Shown: one piece after another, positions 7,000 to 14,645 of the stretch
How the letters are laid out: every line of letters starts with the position of its first letter
How positions within the stretch are numbered: the stretch's first letter is position 1
Source: RGIG6374 sp045600965
GTDB taxonomy: Bacteria > Bacteroidota > Bacteroidia > Bacteroidales > UBA932
Reading direction: 5' to 3'
Assembly: GCA_045600965.1 (NCBI GenBank)
Contig: JAZRYW010000035.1
Location: 1 to 37,038, forward strand
Length of the DNA: 37,038 bases
Notes under the pieces: generated by a model
Database searches by the model: none
What the model was told of the DNA's origin: nothing
What the model saw: only the letters and a program-made list of their open reading frames with translations
Program-made: the position numbers and the translations under genes

Positions 7000-8061
7000 T
7001 TACAGCCTGGCGTTGGCGTCGCTCACGGCGGAGATGAGGGCATCGATATTCTCGCGCCTTGCTCCCATTGGAAGCCCGCCGCCGGTGCTGACCAGCAGGC
7101 CGTGATGGCTTCCGTTGGCGGCTATGTATGAGTCTATCATCGCCCTGGTCGCGTCATAGACCTTCACGGGGTCATCTCCGGTAAGCAGCATAGGCGGCAC
7201 GTTGCCCATCAGCACGGGACCGTTTCCGGCCAGTTCCCGCGCCCTGCATATATCCACGGTGTGAGTGAAGTTGAATGCCTCGACACCCATCTCCGAAAGA
7301 TGGGGATAGCAGCAGTCGCTGGTGTAGTCGTTGTGGAAGAAATGCCTCATCTCGGGGAAGGCTCCGAACACTTCTTTCATATAGGGCATACAGAGCTCAG
7401 TGAAGTCCGAAGGGCTGAAGAAGCCGCAAACGTCATCGAGGACCATTATCGCCTTTGCGCTGCCGGCCGCCTCCAGCTGGGCCTCCAGCCAGAGTTTGAC
7501 ACAGTCGGTGGTCTTGCGCAGCAGCACGTCGGCCGCCTCGCGGTCTATCATCATAAGCATCAGCAGCTGGGTGACGGTGAAAATGTGCGAAGCCACGGTG
7601 AAGGGGCCTCTGGCGCACACCATCCATATGCTCTCGCCTTCCGCCTCCAGCTGTGGCTTGAAATAGCGCATCTGATTGAGCATCAACGGCATCAGGCCAT
7701 CGCGGCCGGGATCCGGCAACTGGACGTTGCGGAAAAATTCCTTCGCATTGTCAAGGTCCTCCGTCAGGGGCCGCAGATGGGGAAGATTGTCGTCATAAAA
7801 GCATACGGGACAGCCGAATCCGGTCGGCTCGGCGGTCATACCGTACTCAACCCACCAGCCCGGCACGAATATGGCCTCGGGGAAGTCGGCCTTGATGCGG
7901 CGGTTGTCGGCAAGCCATACTTCGTTGCGTGAATAGTAGTCGATGAAAGTGTGACCGCAGTAGCCCGGTATCCAGGGGCTGTCCGCTATGAATGCTACCG
8001 GGATGCGTGCGTTCTTCCCATTGAGGGTGTCTTCGAGTGTCTTGATCTGCTGACTGGTCAT
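7000..8061 (-). CDS. UroD/MtaA-family protein with altered zinc site
   Basis: A 353-residue TIM-barrel protein of the uroporphyrinogen decarboxylase superfamily, of the branch used as cobamide-dependent methyltransferases (MtaA/MtbA/CmuA). By eye it aligns with the upstream paralogue: MRHFFHNDYTSD against FTVILHNCGN, PVLMGNVPP against LMVMGNIDP, and LVSTGGGLP against ILSTGCDVP. In MtaA-type enzymes a His-x-Cys and a distal Cys bind the zinc that activates the methyl acceptor. Here the positions read H243-N-D245 and G328, so two of three ligands are changed. It ends the operon and starts in an ATGA overlap with the upstream gene. It may act on a different substrate, for example as the step that methylates the corrinoid protein. 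That is inference. It is unlikely to be a haem-pathway HemE, given the context. Confidence 0.85.
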   Translation of the reverse strand: MTSQQIKTLEDTLNGKNARIPVAFIADSPWIPGYCGHTFIDYYSRNEVWLADNRRIKADFPEAIFVPGWWVEYGMTAEPTGFGCPVCFYDDNLPHLRPLTEDLDNAKEFFRNVQLPDPGRDGLMPLMLNQMRYFKPQLEAEGESIWMVCARGPFTVASHIFTVTQLLMLMMIDREAADVLLRKTTDCVKLWLEAQLEAAGSAKAIMVLDDVCGFFSPSDFTELCMPYMKEVFGAFPEMRHFFHNDYTSDCCYPHLSEMGVEAFNFTHTVDICRARELAGNGPVLMGNVPPMLLTGDDPVKVYDATRAMIDSYIAANGSHHGLLVSTGGGLPMGARRENIDALISAVSDANARL

Positions 8062-9038
8062 ATCTGTCTGTTGTTGAATTCGTTCAATGCTTCATAAAAT
8101 GCCGCCACATTTTCAAGGGGGGTCTGAGGAGGGACGTCGCAGCCGGTGGAGAGTATGAAATTGTCAAACCCGGAGGTGGCTTCCAGCAGCGCTGTGACTT
8201 CGCGCCGCACATCAGCCTCAGAGCCCTGCCTGATCACTTCCACAGGGTCTATGTTGCCCATCACCATAAGGTCCGGAGGGCACTGTCTCAACGCTGTGAC
8301 CATATCGGTCCTGTTCCCGAAGTGAAGCCCGCGGGCACCGCTGCGCGCCATTGCGTCCGTACAGTGGCCCATATTGCCGCAGTTGTGGAGTATGACGGTG
8401 AAGCTGTCGTCCTGAACCTTGTCCACTATCCTGCGCACATAGTCGGTGGAGAAGGATATGCAGTCCTCGTTGGAGATGAGTCCGGCGGCCGGTTCAGCCA
8501 TTATCACGCCGCTGACGCCGGTCTGCTTTATGGCGGCGGCGTAGCCTTCGAGGTATTGGGCGCATCTGTCGAGCAGCAGGGTGACGGTTTCGGGCTCCAG
8601 GTAGATGCCCATCATCAGTTCAGTCATCCCATAGAGCCGTCCGGCAAGCGAAAAGGGCCCGATGCAGCCGGCATAGACCGGCTTGTTCCTTATGTTCTCA
8701 GCCACAATGCGGTTGGCCTTGAGATATTCTGCCGCCCTGCCCTCCTCAGGCGAGGGGATGCGAAGGGCCCTGACAGATTCGATGTCGCTGACCGTACGGC
8801 CTGTGACGGTGGGTATGTCATCCCTCCGGAACACCACCTGAGCCCCGAAGGCTTCAGCCTCCACCGTGAGGTCCATTATTGCCGTGGCGGCATCCGCGGG
8901 AAAGCGGCCGTTGAGGGCGAGTATGGCTTCTGCGTGCACACTGCCGTCGGTGACGGCCTCCTGCACCGTGCGCCGGGCAATCTCGATGCCCGGATGAGTC
9001 ATTATTGGGATTGCGAGGCGTCTTTTCTCTTGAAGCAT
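8058..9038 (-). CDS. MtaA-type cobamide methyltransferase (UroD family)
   Basis: A 326-residue member of the UroD/MtaA family. It carries the complete zinc signature of methylcobamide:thiol methyltransferases: H218-N-C220 (ILHNCGNMGH) and C300 (LSTGCDVP). The N-terminal KRRLAIPIMTHPGIE is typical of the Bacteroidales/Firmicutes branch. Its expected role is to exchange methyl groups between the corrinoid protein and an acceptor. The acceptor cannot be coenzyme M in an ordinary Bacteroidales, so it is unknown. ATG at 9038 has AGGA about seven bases upstream; the alternative ATG at 9053 adds MQEHK. The gene overlaps the activation protein by 37 bases and the downstream paralogue by 4. Confidence 0.88.
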   Translation of the reverse strand: MLQEKRRLAIPIMTHPGIEIARRTVQEAVTDGSVHAEAILALNGRFPADAATAIMDLTVEAEAFGAQVVFRRDDIPTVTGRTVSDIESVRALRIPSPEEGRAAEYLKANRIVAENIRNKPVYAGCIGPFSLAGRLYGMTELMMGIYLEPETVTLLLDRCAQYLEGYAAAIKQTGVSGVIMAEPAAGLISNEDCISFSTDYVRRIVDKVQDDSFTVILHNCGNMGHCTDAMARSGARGLHFGNRTDMVTALRQCPPDLMVMGNIDPVEVIRQGSEADVRREVTALLEATSGFDNFILSTGCDVPPQTPLENVAAFYEALNEFNNRQI

Positions 9039-9676
9039 TTTGTGTTCCTGCATATTTGGCAATGATATGGCTGTCGGGTGAGTTTCTCTCCGAGCGCGAA
9101 GAAGCCGCTCACCGATTTTTCGGGTTTCATAAGGGACGATTCGCTGAGGGTCACACCGCAGGGCCGGGGCGGGAAAAGGCTGAAGAAACTCTGCTGCTCG
9201 CAGACATCCCATCCGCAATATCCCGGACTGTATGGAAGGGAAATGCCATCCGACAGCCCGACCTCCTTCTCAAGGCGGGCCACCGCTGCTTCGGCAAGCA
9301 CCGAACCTATGGAGTCCGCGACGAAGTCCGCCACTATGTCCCCCTGCCGGTGGAGTTCGTCCACAGCTCCTTCAAACTCGGCTCCCGCGGTTGCCACGAA
9401 CACCAGAGCGTGGGTCATACCGTCGAGGTATGAACCTATTATGCCTCCCGTATGGAAGGGCCTGCCGTCGAGCAGGATGTCGCCCGGAGCAGTCCTGGAG
9501 GCCTCCACCCTGCGGTATGCGCAGCGAAGGACGGCCTTCGGGAGCAGTTCCCTGACCATCTGCAGGGCGATGTCCCTGACGGACCGGTCAGGCTCGCAGG
9601 AGCGGTAGCCCATTGCCGGCCACAGTTCCCCGAGCGGGAACCCGGACGGGTCCATCACAAATGAGAATTCTTTCAC
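9002..9676 (-). CDS. Stand-alone MetH activation-domain protein (corrinoid reactivation)
   Basis: A 224-residue protein resembling the vitamin-B12-dependent methionine synthase activation domain. In MetH this domain binds S-adenosylmethionine and remethylates oxidised cob(II)alamin. The recognisable core is DGMTHALVFVATAGAEFEG, DSIGSVLAEAAVARLEKEV and YSPGYCGWDVCEQQSFFSLF, the last being the SAM/activation signature region. The C-terminus carries CQICRNTKC (Cys-x2-Cys-x4-Cys), typical of free-standing members and possibly metal binding. It overlaps the corrinoid-protein gene by 4 bases and the methyltransferase by 37. This position suggests it reactivates that corrinoid protein when its cobalt is oxidised. 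Confidence 0.85.
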   Translation of the reverse strand: MKEFSFVMDPSGFPLGELWPAMGYRSCEPDRSVRDIALQMVRELLPKAVLRCAYRRVEASRTAPGDILLDGRPFHTGGIIGSYLDGMTHALVFVATAGAEFEGAVDELHRQGDIVADFVADSIGSVLAEAAVARLEKEVGLSDGISLPYSPGYCGWDVCEQQSFFSLFPPRPCGVTLSESSLMKPEKSVSGFFALGEKLTRQPYHCQICRNTKCFKRKDASQSQ

Positions 9677-10290
9677 GCCAGAAGCTTTTTCGCGACTTCA
9701 ACCGCCTCGTTGGCGTTCGAACTGTATCCGTCCGCGCCTATGCTTTCAGCGAACTGACGGCTTACCGGAGCGCCGCCGACCATTATCCTGGCACGCAGGC
9801 CCGCGCCGCGCACCGCATCGATGACCTCCTGCATATAGCCCATAGTGGTGGTCAGAAGTGCCGAGATGCATACAATGTCCGCGTCAGCCTCTCGCGCAGC
9901 CTCAACGAAACGTTCCTTGGGGATGTCCACGCCGAGGTTGACGACCTCGAATCCGCAGCCTTCGAGCATCGATGCCACGAGATTCTTGCCGATGTCGTGA
10001 AGGTCGCCCTTGACGGTGCCGATGACAACCTTTCCGGCGGAGATGGAAGCGCCTCCAATCAGCAGGGGCTTGAGTATCTCCAGAGAGCCTTTCATAGCCC
10101 TGGCGCTGAGAAGGAGGTTCGGCACGAACACCTTCCCGGCCTCGAATTCGCGGCCTATGCCCTCCATTGCAGGTATCATTTCGCCGTTGATGACGGATTC
10201 GGGTGTCCGCCCCTCTTCCACAGCCTGCTGGACAAGGGTTTTTGCTTTCGGAAGGTCTCCTCTGAAAATGGCATCGTACAGTTCGCTCAT
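9673..10290 (-). CDS. Corrinoid protein (MtaC/MtbC type, B12-binding)
   Basis: A 205-residue methyl carrier. Residues 1-85 form the four-helix cap of methionine-synthase-type B12-binding proteins (LLLSARAMKGSLEILKPLL). Residues 87-205 are a Rossmann-like cobalamin-binding domain with the lower-ligand motif D96-L-H98-D-I-G101, followed by the VNLGVDIP and VGGAPVSRQFAESIGADGYSSNA segments. His98 should coordinate cobalt, with the cofactor in the base-off/His-on state. It is the first gene of a four-gene operon with overlapping stops and starts, behind a -7 box at 10313-10320. It would shuttle methyl groups between the two UroD-family proteins or an enzyme encoded elsewhere. Confidence 0.93.
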   Translation of the reverse strand: MSELYDAIFRGDLPKAKTLVQQAVEEGRTPESVINGEMIPAMEGIGREFEAGKVFVPNLLLSARAMKGSLEILKPLLIGGASISAGKVVIGTVKGDLHDIGKNLVASMLEGCGFEVVNLGVDIPKERFVEAAREADADIVCISALLTTTMGYMQEVIDAVRGAGLRARIMVGGAPVSRQFAESIGADGYSSNANEAVEVAKKLLA

Positions 10291-10312
10291 AACTATTAGT
10301 CCTTGAATTTTA

Positions 10313-10320
10313 CAAAAGTA
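10313..10320 (-). promoter_or_regulatory. -7 box for the corrinoid operon
   Basis: TACTTTTG on the minus strand matches TAnnTTTG and would give a leader of about 15-20 bases before the ATG at 10290. It lies only 13 bases from the divergent -7 box of the xylan operon. No clear -33 box is visible. Confidence 0.55.
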
Positions 10321-10333
10321 AGCAATTTTTCGT

Positions 10334-10341
10334 TAAATTTG
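10334..10341 (+). promoter_or_regulatory. -7 box for the xylan operon
   Basis: TAAATTTG matches TAnnTTTG and would give a leader of about 15 bases before the GH67 ATG at 10362. The whole divergent control region is only 71 bases, so a regulator bound here could affect both operons. No clear -33 box is visible. Confidence 0.55.
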
Positions 10342-10361
10342 AGATTCAAGTTTCTGACGAT

Positions 10362-12116
10362 ATGAAAATCAAAACCACCCTGCTCTGCGCCTTTTCCGCA
10401 GTTCTTTGCGCCTGCAGCGGCGAAAACGGGCCGCTGTGGCTTGCCAACGGGCCTGTCGCCCCTGAAGGCGAGCCCCATTTCCAATACAGGATACTCGACC
10501 ACTGGGACAACCTCGACGACAGCGTCGAACGCGGCTATGCCGGAAAGTCCATCTGGAACTGGACCGGCGAGCTTCCGGTCGGACGCATCCGCGCCTACGG
10601 TGAGCTCAACCGCTCCATAGGCATCAACGGCAGCGTCCTGAACAACGTCAACGCCAATCCGAAGATACTGACCGGTGAATACCTCCCCCGCGTGGCTCAG
10701 ATAGCCGACATTCTGAGGGAATACGGCATCCGCACCTATCTCTCGATCAACTTCGCCACCCCGATGGCTCTCGGCGAACTGCCCTCCGCAGACCCTCTCG
10801 ACGAAAGCGTGATAATGTGGTGGAAGGACAAGGTGGACGAGATCTACGCCGCGATCCCCGATTTCGGCGGCTTTCTGGTGAAGGCCTCCTCCGAAGGCCA
10901 GCCCGGTCCTCAGGATTTCGGACGCAGCCACGTGGACGGAGCGAATATGCTCGCCGACGCGCTCTCACCCCACGGAGGAATCGTGATGTGGAGGGCCTTC
11001 GTCTATTCGGCCACCAGCCCCGACCGGGCCAACCAGGCCGTGGAGGAGTTCAAGGACCTTGACGGGATGTTCCGCGACAATGTCATCATACAGATAAAGA
11101 ACGGACCCGTGGACTTCCAGGCCCGCGAGCCGGTCAACCCTCTCTTCTACAATCTGTCCCGTACCGAGGCGATGCCCGAGTTGCAGGTCACCCAGGAATA
11201 CCTCGGCCAGAGTATGCACCTTGCCTTCCTCGCCCCTATGTGGGAGGAGTTCTTCAAGGATGCGGGCAGCAGTTTCAACGCGATTGCCGGAGTAGCCAAT
11301 ACCGGGCAGGAGGACAGCTGGTGCGGACACATATTCTCACAGGCCAACTGGTATGCATTCGGAAGGCTGGCCTGGGACCCTGCCCTGAGCAGCAGTCAGA
11401 TAGCCCGCGAGTGGATAAGCCTCACCTTCCGCAAACCCCGGTGGTGCAGCGCGCGAAGGTTCGAAAGGAAGTTCATCTCCCCCGTGGAGAATATGATGCT
11501 CGCCTCACGCGAGGCGGTGGTCGACTACACGATGCCCCTCGGCTTCCACCATATCTTCAACGGCAGCCACTACGGGCCCGGCCCCTGGCAGCGCTCCATA
11601 CGGCCCGACTGGTCGCCGCTCTACTACCACAGGGCCGATTCGGCCGGAGTCGGATTCGACCGGACCGAGGCTACGGGCTCAGCCAACACGGCGCAGTACC
11701 CCGAGCCTTGGAGATCGGTCTATGAGGACATCTCCACCTGCCCCGAAAACCTCCTTCTGTGGTTCCACCACGTTCCTTGGGACTATACGATGTCTTCCGG
11801 ACGCACCCTCTGGGACGAGATATGCCTCCACTACGACCGCGGCATAAGCGCTGTCGAGGAGTTCATCTCCACCTGGGAGTCCGTCCGCCCCTATGTCAGC
11901 AGGGACATCTGGCAGCACGTCCGTCAGCGTCTCGACATACAGTATGAGGATGCAAAATGGTGGCGCGACGCGTGCGTGCAATATTTCGGGCAGTTCTCCG
12001 CGATGCCGGTGCCCGGGGATGCAAGACAGCCCGAAATACCGCTGGACAGCCTGATGCGCAGGCGCGGAGATCCTCCCGTTTTGAAAGATATTGCCGCAGG
12101 AGACTCATCTTTCTAA
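10362..12116 (+). CDS. GH67 alpha-glucuronidase lipoprotein without the N-terminal domain
   Basis: A 584-residue glycoside hydrolase that releases glucuronic (or 4-O-methylglucuronic) acid from the non-reducing end of xylooligosaccharides. A lipobox (LCAC, Cys18) predicts a membrane-anchored, extracytoplasmic protein. Family landmarks are YRILDHWDNLDDSVERGYAGKS, GFLVKASSEGQPGP, HVDGANMLA, QIKNGPVDFQAREP (its Glu fits the catalytic-acid motif as I know the family) and QANWYAFGRLAW, then a C-terminal region with HYGPGPW and LLWFHHVPWDY. Usual GH67 enzymes have about 670-730 residues with an N-terminal beta domain of 120-150 residues. Here the catalytic barrel begins about 30 residues after the signal peptide, so that domain is absent. 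It is the first gene of the xylan operon, 58 bases before the transporter. Confidence 0.92.
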   Translation: MKIKTTLLCAFSAVLCACSGENGPLWLANGPVAPEGEPHFQYRILDHWDNLDDSVERGYAGKSIWNWTGELPVGRIRAYGELNRSIGINGSVLNNVNANPKILTGEYLPRVAQIADILREYGIRTYLSINFATPMALGELPSADPLDESVIMWWKDKVDEIYAAIPDFGGFLVKASSEGQPGPQDFGRSHVDGANMLADALSPHGGIVMWRAFVYSATSPDRANQAVEEFKDLDGMFRDNVIIQIKNGPVDFQAREPVNPLFYNLSRTEAMPELQVTQEYLGQSMHLAFLAPMWEEFFKDAGSSFNAIAGVANTGQEDSWCGHIFSQANWYAFGRLAWDPALSSSQIAREWISLTFRKPRWCSARRFERKFISPVENMMLASREAVVDYTMPLGFHHIFNGSHYGPGPWQRSIRPDWSPLYYHRADSAGVGFDRTEATGSANTAQYPEPWRSVYEDISTCPENLLLWFHHVPWDYTMSSGRTLWDEICLHYDRGISAVEEFISTWESVRPYVSRDIWQHVRQRLDIQYEDAKWWRDACVQYFGQFSAMPVPGDARQPEIPLDSLMRRRGDPPVLKDIAAGDSSF

Positions 12117-12147
12117 AGTAAATTAGGGGATTTCCGACATTTTTTAT

Positions 12148-12155
12148 TAGATTTG
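12148..12155 (+). promoter_or_regulatory. Possible secondary -7 box before the transporter gene
   Basis: TAGATTTG matches TAnnTTTG, 20 bases before the ATG at 12175, in an AT-rich 58-bp gap. It could give extra transcripts of transporter-GH43-xylA-xylB without GH67. No clear -33 box is visible. Confidence 0.4.
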
Positions 12156-12174
12156 TATGATTAAAAAGTAAATT

Positions 12175-13572
12175 ATGGCAGACAACTCAACCGAAGCAAA
12201 AGGCTTCTACAAACTCAGCTGGCTCCAGAGAATCGGATTCGGTTCCGGAGACCTTGCCCAGAACCTGATTTTCCAGACGGTCGCCTGTTTCCTGATGCTG
12301 TATCTCACTACAGTATTGAAGATCAGCCCGGCATTCGTCAGCGGACTCATCCTTGCAGTACGTCTTCTCGACTGTTTCTGGAGCCCGATAGTGGGAAAAT
12401 ACATCGACAATCACAATCCCAGACTGGGCAAGTACCGCACGTATCTGCTCTATGGCGGCATTCCTCTGACCATCGCGGCCTGTCTGCTGATGCTTCCCGC
12501 AGCGGCCACCTGGACGATGACCGCAAGGGTGATTTATGCCACGGTAAGCTACACTCTGCTGAGTATGATCTACTCCGTCGTGAATATCCCCTACGGCTCG
12601 ATTATGGCCAGTATGACCCGCGACAACGATGAAGTCCTGATTCTCACCTCCACCCGTATGGTCTGCGCCAACATCGGCCAGATTGTCGTACAGGCCGGTT
12701 TCCCCATCGGTCTTGCAATGATAGTGGGAATCGCTGTCGACTGGAATCAGGCTGTGTTTATGGCCATCGGCACCATCCCCGCATTCATTATCCTCCCCCT
12801 GATGCCCGTCCTGAAGAAATGCTTCGGAAAGAAGGGCCTTTACTACCTTCTTCTCGCAGTCGGCCTGGTAGGGTTCATCGCATTGTTCATAATCGGCAAG
12901 TTCTTTGACGTGCAGGAGTGCAATACGCTCGTCCAGGCTGCAAAAGTGATGACAGGTGTCGGCCTTCTGGTCGGCTCGCTTATGTGGGCCCTCGTTCCGG
13001 AAGTCATCACCGAGGCCGAATACCGCACCGGCAACAGACCTTCGGCAACCGTCAACGCTCTTGCAGGCGTTGCGTTCAAGGCCGGTTTCTCCCTCGCGGG
13101 CTTCATCACTCCCTGGGTTATGGGCGCCATCGGATTCAATCTCGCCAGCGAGGAGTCCGCGCTTCCCACCGATCCCAAGGCGTGGTTCACTGTCACCTGC
13201 ATCTTTGCCGTCGCAGGCTTCATCCTGCTGACGCTCTGTTTCCTCGGAAGCAGGGAGAACATCACCACCACACCCGAGAAGCCCGTTTCATTCGGCGAGA
13301 TGTGGAAGGAGTTCAAGGCCAACAAGTGCCTGCAGCTTGTGCTCTGCATCTTCGTCGTAGTATTCCTCGCCTCATTCATCAGCGCTCCCGTGAACGCTTA
13401 CTATACGAAGCTGAACGACTACAATGACGTGGCAAGGAACGCCATTCTGTGGTTCACCACCATCATCCCCGCGCTCCTCCTTATCCTGGTCGGCTTCCTG
13501 ATTTACAAGTATCCCCTTACGGACCGGAAACTCGACGAGATGAGCAAGGCCATCGAGGCAAAGCAGGAATAA
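12175..13572 (+). CDS. GPH-family sugar:cation symporter (XynP-like)
   Basis: A 465-residue inner-membrane protein with about 12 hydrophobic segments, of the glycoside-pentoside-hexuronide:cation symporter family (MFS superfamily). The N-terminus KLSWLQRIGFGSGDLAQNLIFQ and the loop GKYIDNHNPRLGKYRTYLLYG (family signature DxNPRxGKYRP-like) are diagnostic. NIPYGSIMASMTRD and EYRTGNRPSATVNALAGVAFKAG are the other conserved loops. Family members in xylan operons import xylose, xylobiose or longer xylooligosaccharides. Its position between an exported GH67 and a cytoplasmic GH43 supports import of deglucuronidated xylooligosaccharides. No EIIA-like tail is present. Confidence 0.92.
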   Translation: MADNSTEAKGFYKLSWLQRIGFGSGDLAQNLIFQTVACFLMLYLTTVLKISPAFVSGLILAVRLLDCFWSPIVGKYIDNHNPRLGKYRTYLLYGGIPLTIAACLLMLPAAATWTMTARVIYATVSYTLLSMIYSVVNIPYGSIMASMTRDNDEVLILTSTRMVCANIGQIVVQAGFPIGLAMIVGIAVDWNQAVFMAIGTIPAFIILPLMPVLKKCFGKKGLYYLLLAVGLVGFIALFIIGKFFDVQECNTLVQAAKVMTGVGLLVGSLMWALVPEVITEAEYRTGNRPSATVNALAGVAFKAGFSLAGFITPWVMGAIGFNLASEESALPTDPKAWFTVTCIFAVAGFILLTLCFLGSRENITTTPEKPVSFGEMWKEFKANKCLQLVLCIFVVVFLASFISAPVNAYYTKLNDYNDVARNAILWFTTIIPALLLILVGFLIYKYPLTDRKLDEMSKAIEAKQE

Positions 13573-13591
13573 CAATATAATACACATAATT

Positions 13592-14602
13592 ATGGCTAAG
13601 AAAGTTGTAAAACGCTATCTCTTCCCGGCAGATTATATGGCGGACCCCTCCGTTCACGTGTTCAACGGTAAAATCTATATCTATCCTTCCCACGACTGGG
13701 AGGACGAAACGAACGTGGAGGATGACAGCGGAGACCAGTACATAATGAAGGACTATCACGTGCTGTCCATCGACGGAGACCCTATGACCGGCACCGTCAC
13801 TGACCACGGCTGCGTGCTCCGCCAGGAGGATATCGCCTGGCACGGCCGCCAGCTCTGGGACTGCGACGTTCAGGAAAAGGACGGCAAGTACTATATGTAT
13901 TTCCCGATGAAGGACCGCAACGGCGTGTTCCGTCACGGCGTGGCAATTGCAGACAACCCTGCGGGACCTTTCATCCCTCAGAGCGAGCCGGTTCACGGCA
14001 GCTACTCCATCGATATGGCCATCCTCAAGGACAACGGCGAATATTATATGTACTTCGGCGGTCTGTGGGGCGGTCAGCTTCAGTCATACAGGGACAACGT
14101 GGGCATCGAAGACCCCGCAAGGAACAACACCCCTGACAGCCCGAACCTCCCTCACGGCAGCCAGAGCGCTCTCCCCAGCCGTGTGGTGAAGCTTTCGAAG
14201 GATATGCTCCAGTTCGGTGAGGAGCCCAAGCCCGTCACAGTTGTCGACGAGAATGGCAAGCCTCTCACAGCCGACGACCCGCACCGCTTCTTCGAGGCCA
14301 GCTGGACATTCAAGAAGGACGGCAAATACTATTTCACATATTCTACCGGTGACAGCCACCTGCTCTGCTATGCAGTGGGCGACAACGTCTACGGGCCTTT
14401 CACATACAGGGGTGTCATCCTCACTCCTGTCGTAGGCTGGACAACGCATCACGCCATCATCGAATGGGAAGGCAAGTGGTATCTCTTCCACCACGACAGC
14501 GCTCCCTCAGGCGGCAAATCCTGGCTCCGCAGCCTCAAGGTCTGCGAGCTCACTTTCACCCCCGACGGTGACATAGAGACAATCGAAGGCATTGACGAAT
14601 AG
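13592..14602 (+). CDS. GH43 beta-xylosidase, cytoplasmic
   Basis: A 336-residue five-bladed beta-propeller hydrolase that most resembles GH43 subfamily 1 xylosidases (beta-1,4, inverting). The catalytic trio is visible: base Asp in YMADPSVHVFNGK, pKa-modulating Asp in GSYSIDMAILKD, and acid Glu in RFFEASWTFKKDGKYYFTYS. There is no signal peptide, so it should work in the cytoplasm on imported xylooligosaccharides. It starts 19 bases after the transporter stop and precedes xylA by 43 bases. An alpha-L-arabinofuranosidase activity is possible in this family, but the xylan context favours xylosidase. Confidence 0.9.
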   Translation: MAKKVVKRYLFPADYMADPSVHVFNGKIYIYPSHDWEDETNVEDDSGDQYIMKDYHVLSIDGDPMTGTVTDHGCVLRQEDIAWHGRQLWDCDVQEKDGKYYMYFPMKDRNGVFRHGVAIADNPAGPFIPQSEPVHGSYSIDMAILKDNGEYYMYFGGLWGGQLQSYRDNVGIEDPARNNTPDSPNLPHGSQSALPSRVVKLSKDMLQFGEEPKPVTVVDENGKPLTADDPHRFFEASWTFKKDGKYYFTYSTGDSHLLCYAVGDNVYGPFTYRGVILTPVVGWTTHHAIIEWEGKWYLFHHDSAPSGGKSWLRSLKVCELTFTPDGDIETIEGIDE

Positions 14603-14645
14603 ATTATTCACTTGAAACATAAACACTTAATTATTAATTCAAATT

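Noticed and set aside
7000..8061. HemE (uroporphyrinogen decarboxylase) for the UroD-family gene
   Set aside because: It overlaps the MtaA-type gene inside a corrinoid operon, is diverged from HemE, and no other haem biosynthesis gene is present.
8058..9218. A longer start for the MtaA-type gene at 9218
   Set aside because: The extra residues are antisense-style translation of the overlapping activation-protein gene, and the conserved N-terminus begins near 9038.
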